Source: Bacteroidales bacterium
GTDB taxonomy: Bacteria > Bacteroidota > Bacteroidia > Bacteroidales > UBA932
Length of the DNA stretch: 7,050 bases
Reading direction: 5' to 3'
NCBI GenBank assembly: GCA_017429205.1
Contig: JAFRPH010000103.1
Location: 1-7,050, forward strand
Positions 5,618 to 7,050 of this stretch are shown one piece after another. The position numbers were made by a program, and so were the translations under genes. The notes below the pieces were generated by a model, which made no database searches, was not told where the DNA came from, and was given only the letters and a program-made list of their open reading frames with translations. Numbering within the stretch: position 1 is the stretch's first letter; the number at the start of each line of letters is the position of its first letter.

Positions 5618-6634
5618 ATGTATCGGTTCAAGGTGTGGCTGACGTGGCTGGCCGTGCTGTGGAAGCGCATCCTCGGCCGAACCGCGGCGGTGATCCTCGC
5701 GGCGGCGGCGTTGGTGTTTCTTTTCCGGGTGGTCATCCCGGACTTCCGGTACCGGGCGGCGGCGGGCCTGCGGGACGGCGGGCACTACACGGAGGCCGAG
5801 GAGGCCTTTGCCGCGCTGGGCGATTACCGCGATGCCGCGACGCAGGCGAAGGAGGCCAGGTACCGCAAGGCCATGGCGCTGATCGCCGGGGGCGACAGCC
5901 GCGGAGCAGTCGGTGCCCTCAGCGGCATTCAGGGCTACCGGGACACGGACAGCCTGCTGAAGGAGCAAACCCGTCTCGCGGAGGCCGCTGCGGCCCGGGA
6001 GGCCCGCGTCGCGCCCTTCCGGCGGGTCGGGTCCACGGTGACATTCGGCCGGTTCGAGCAGGACGGGAACGCGGAGAACGGCCCCGAGGCGATCGAGTGG
6101 ACCGTGCTGGAGGCGGAGGACGGCAAAGCCCTCCTGATGGCCCTGCGCGGCCTCGACGCCCGGCCCTATCACGAGGAGCATGACTATATCACCTGGGAGC
6201 GGTGCACGCTCCGAAAGTGGCTGAACGGGGACTTCTTTCTCGGGGCCTTCACTGAGGAGGAGCGGCGGGCCGTCCTCCTCACCGAGGTGGACAACAGCCT
6301 GGCGCAGGGCTTCTTCCGCATCGAGAGCGGCGCGGACACGAAGGACAGGGTCTTCCTCCTCAGCTATGCGGAGATGATGGCCCGGTTCCCCGTGAAGAGC
6401 ACCCGCGTCTGCGCGCCGACGGAGGCCGCCGTCGCGGCAGGCGCCTGGGTCAGCGCGACGAACAGCGTCAACGGCCGCCCCGCGGGCTGGTGGTGGCTGC
6501 GCTCGCCCGGCAGCATCGGGTATGACGCTGTCTATGTGGACTACCACGGCGAATGGTCCAGCCACTCCGTGGACCGCGACAACGTCACCGTCCGCCCGGT
6601 CATCCGGATCGACCTGAACGCGGAATGCCTGTGA
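5618..6634 (+). CDS. Membrane-anchored DUF6273 domain protein
   Basis: The product is 338 residues from ATG 5618, chosen because AGGAGG (5605-5610) lies 7 bases upstream; the ATG at 5612 would be one base from it, and an open frame back to 5447 would cross the promoter. The N-terminus is basic with a transmembrane segment at about 23-40 (AAVILAAAALVFLFRVVI), probably an uncleaved anchor with the rest outside the cell. Residues 43-120 contain two short TPR-like units ending in LGDYRDA (67-73) and QGYRDT (105-110), a pattern common in clostridial surface proteins. Residues 137-334 match the DUF6273 pattern: GSTVTFGRFEQDG, EWTVLE, LRKWLNGDFF, WWWLRSPG (291-298), a YVDYHGE segment and a closing VRPVIRIDL (325-333). 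The domain often occurs in secreted or repeat-bearing clostridial proteins, and its biochemical role is not established. It is divergent from the maturase operon and is probably a single-gene transcript. Confidence 0.87.
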   Translation: MYRFKVWLTWLAVLWKRILGRTAAVILAAAALVFLFRVVIPDFRYRAAAGLRDGGHYTEAEEAFAALGDYRDAATQAKEARYRKAMALIAGGDSRGAVGALSGIQGYRDTDSLLKEQTRLAEAAAAREARVAPFRRVGSTVTFGRFEQDGNAENGPEAIEWTVLEAEDGKALLMALRGLDARPYHEEHDYITWERCTLRKWLNGDFFLGAFTEEERRAVLLTEVDNSLAQGFFRIESGADTKDRVFLLSYAEMMARFPVKSTRVCAPTEAAVAAGAWVSATNSVNGRPAGWWWLRSPGSIGYDAVYVDYHGEWSSHSVDRDNVTVRPVIRIDLNAECL

Positions 6635-6647
6635 CGGGAAAACAATA

Positions 6648-6745
6648 TGGCTATTCACGAAAGTTCGGGAAACCATAAGGGAGGGTTTTCACGCTCTGCG
6701 GAGCGTGCCAGGGGCTTTCCGATCGCCCCTGGACCCTTCGGGATC
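6648..6745 (+). repeat. Structured intergenic repeat, copy D
   Basis: It begins 13 bases after the DUF6273 stop codon, in the UNCG orientation. The leader GGCTATTCACG carries GGGAAA (6667-6672). Hairpin I is CACGCTC, loop TGCG, GAGCGTG (6690-6707); hairpin II is CCAGGGGC, loop TTTCCGATC, GCCCCTGG (6708-6732); and CCCTTCGGG follows at 6733-6741. No T-run follows, so it is not a standard terminator, yet no other termination signal is visible for the gene. It is closest to copy C. Confidence 0.86.
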
Positions 6746-6766
6746 ACCTCGTTGGGCAAAGTGATC
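6742..6766. repeat. Short inverted repeat GATCAC/GTGATC
   Basis: GATCAC (6742-6747) and GTGATC (6761-6766) form a perfect 6-bp inverted repeat around 13 bases. A second small hairpin, GTGCA-gct-TGCAC (6768-6780), follows at once. Both lie between copy D and the larger foldback at 6781. Function is unknown. Confidence 0.5.
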
Positions 6767-6780
6767 GGTGCAGCTTGCAC

Positions 6781-6897
6781 GAGGGAACCTCTCCACCGCT
6801 GCGGCGGTCCCCCGCCCCTTTCAGGGGATGTTTAGGTAATTTACTGCCCTTTTCTCCCCTGAAAGGGGAGATGCCACCGCAGTGACAGAGAGGTTTC
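6781..6897. repeat. MITE-like foldback element between repeats D and E
   Basis: The left arm (about 6785-6829) and right arm (about 6852-6897) are imperfect inverted repeats. The reverse complement of the right arm reads AAACCTCTCTGTCACTGCGG, against GAACCTCTCCACCGCTGCGG in the left. Each arm contains CCCCTTTCAGGGG or its complement (6815-6827 and 6856-6868), itself a small palindrome. The loop between the arms is AT-rich, and similarity may extend out to about 6752 and 6917. From memory, elements of this kind (AACCTCTC, TGCGG, CCCCTTTCAGGGG) are scattered through gut Firmicutes genomes. No transposase is present. Confidence 0.7.
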
Positions 6898-6929
6898 TGC
6901 GCCTGCGCTGCCCAAAGCCTGTCTTTTAC

Positions 6930-7029
6930 GGGCCGGCCCCGAAGGTTTCCAAAGGGCGATCGGAAAGCCCTTTGGTGCGCCCGCAGGCGCATACCATCGT
7001 CCCCCAGACAAAACGAACGGAAAGGGAGT
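6930..7029 (-). repeat. Structured intergenic repeat, copy E
   Basis: Read on the plus strand: GGCCCCGAAGG, then CCAAAGGGC (6949-6957), loop GATCGGAAA (6958-6966), GCCCTTTGG (6967-6975), TGCGCC (6976-6981), loop CGCA (6982-6985) and GGCGCA (6986-6991). Against copy A the fourth pair of the first stem changes from G-C to A-T on both sides. The tail (6992-7029) differs from the other copies and lacks their TTTCCC, because it runs into copy F. Confidence 0.85.
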
Positions 7030-7050
7030 TTCACGCTCTGCGGAGCGTGG
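7011..7050 (+). repeat. Structured intergenic repeat, copy F (cut by window edge)
   Basis: Hairpin I, CACGCTC, loop TGCG, GAGCGTG (7032-7049), is identical to that of copy D. It is preceded by a leader with GGAAA (7019-7023) and GGGAGTTT. The rest lies beyond the window. It stands back to back with copy E and shares the tail sequence between them. Confidence 0.7.

Noticed and set aside
5258..6676. Minus-strand open frame (472 codons) across the divergent promoters and the DUF6273 gene
   Set aside because: It overlaps two well-supported genes and their promoters and has no recognisable domain.
6744..7034. Minus-strand open frame of 96 codons at the right end
   Set aside because: It runs through the foldback element and copy E, whose inverted structure explains the sequence.
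6648..7050. CRISPR array from repeated hairpins D, E, F
   Set aside because: The copies are about 100 bases long, alternate in orientation and lack unique spacers of constant size.

Overview
The window looks like chromosomal DNA from a GC-rich, probably uncultured, gut- or rumen-type clostridium (Bacillota, Clostridia). The basis is the gene content: a SCIFF-type radical SAM peptide maturase, a hallmark of Clostridia; a DUF6273-type membrane protein; and a small protein opening FIEADW that I recall from clostridial genomes. Strong AGGAGG ribosome binding sites and sigma-A-like promoters (TTTACA-N17-TACAAT, TATAAT) fit this. The taxonomic placement is inference.

Layout, left to right. Positions 1-133 hold a structured repeat (copy A). 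A promoter (TATAAT at 165-170) then leads to a 755-residue family 3 glycoside hydrolase (237-2504, +). The convergent gap 2505-2937 holds small palindromes, two more copies of the repeat (B, 2601-2733; C, 2791-2889) pointing at each other, and an intrinsic terminator (2890-2935) serving the minus strand. A three-gene minus-strand operon follows, in transcription order: SCIFF-type maturase (5429-4053), exported protein of unknown function (4029-3502), and small protein with a very acidic tail (3465-2938). A near-consensus promoter drives it from 5477-5505. Divergent to it is a plus-strand gene for a membrane-anchored DUF6273 protein (5618-6634) with its own TATAAT and an overlapping inverted repeat. 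The last 416 bases carry no gene. They hold repeat copies D, E and F (F cut by the window edge), with a different foldback element between D and E.

The genes read as three independent units: intracellular glycan breakdown (GH3), a RiPP-type peptide modification operon whose precursor is not here, and an envelope-associated protein of unknown role. The most unusual content is the intergenic repeat. Six copies lie within 7 kb, each built of adjacent hairpins whose stems change by compensating base pairs while the loops stay constant. On one strand two of the loops are UNCG tetraloops (UGCG and UUCG, each closed by C-G). Copies B, C and D each lie 3' of a gene in that same orientation. Copies A and B form a 133-bp inverted repeat (128 identities) around the GH3 gene.
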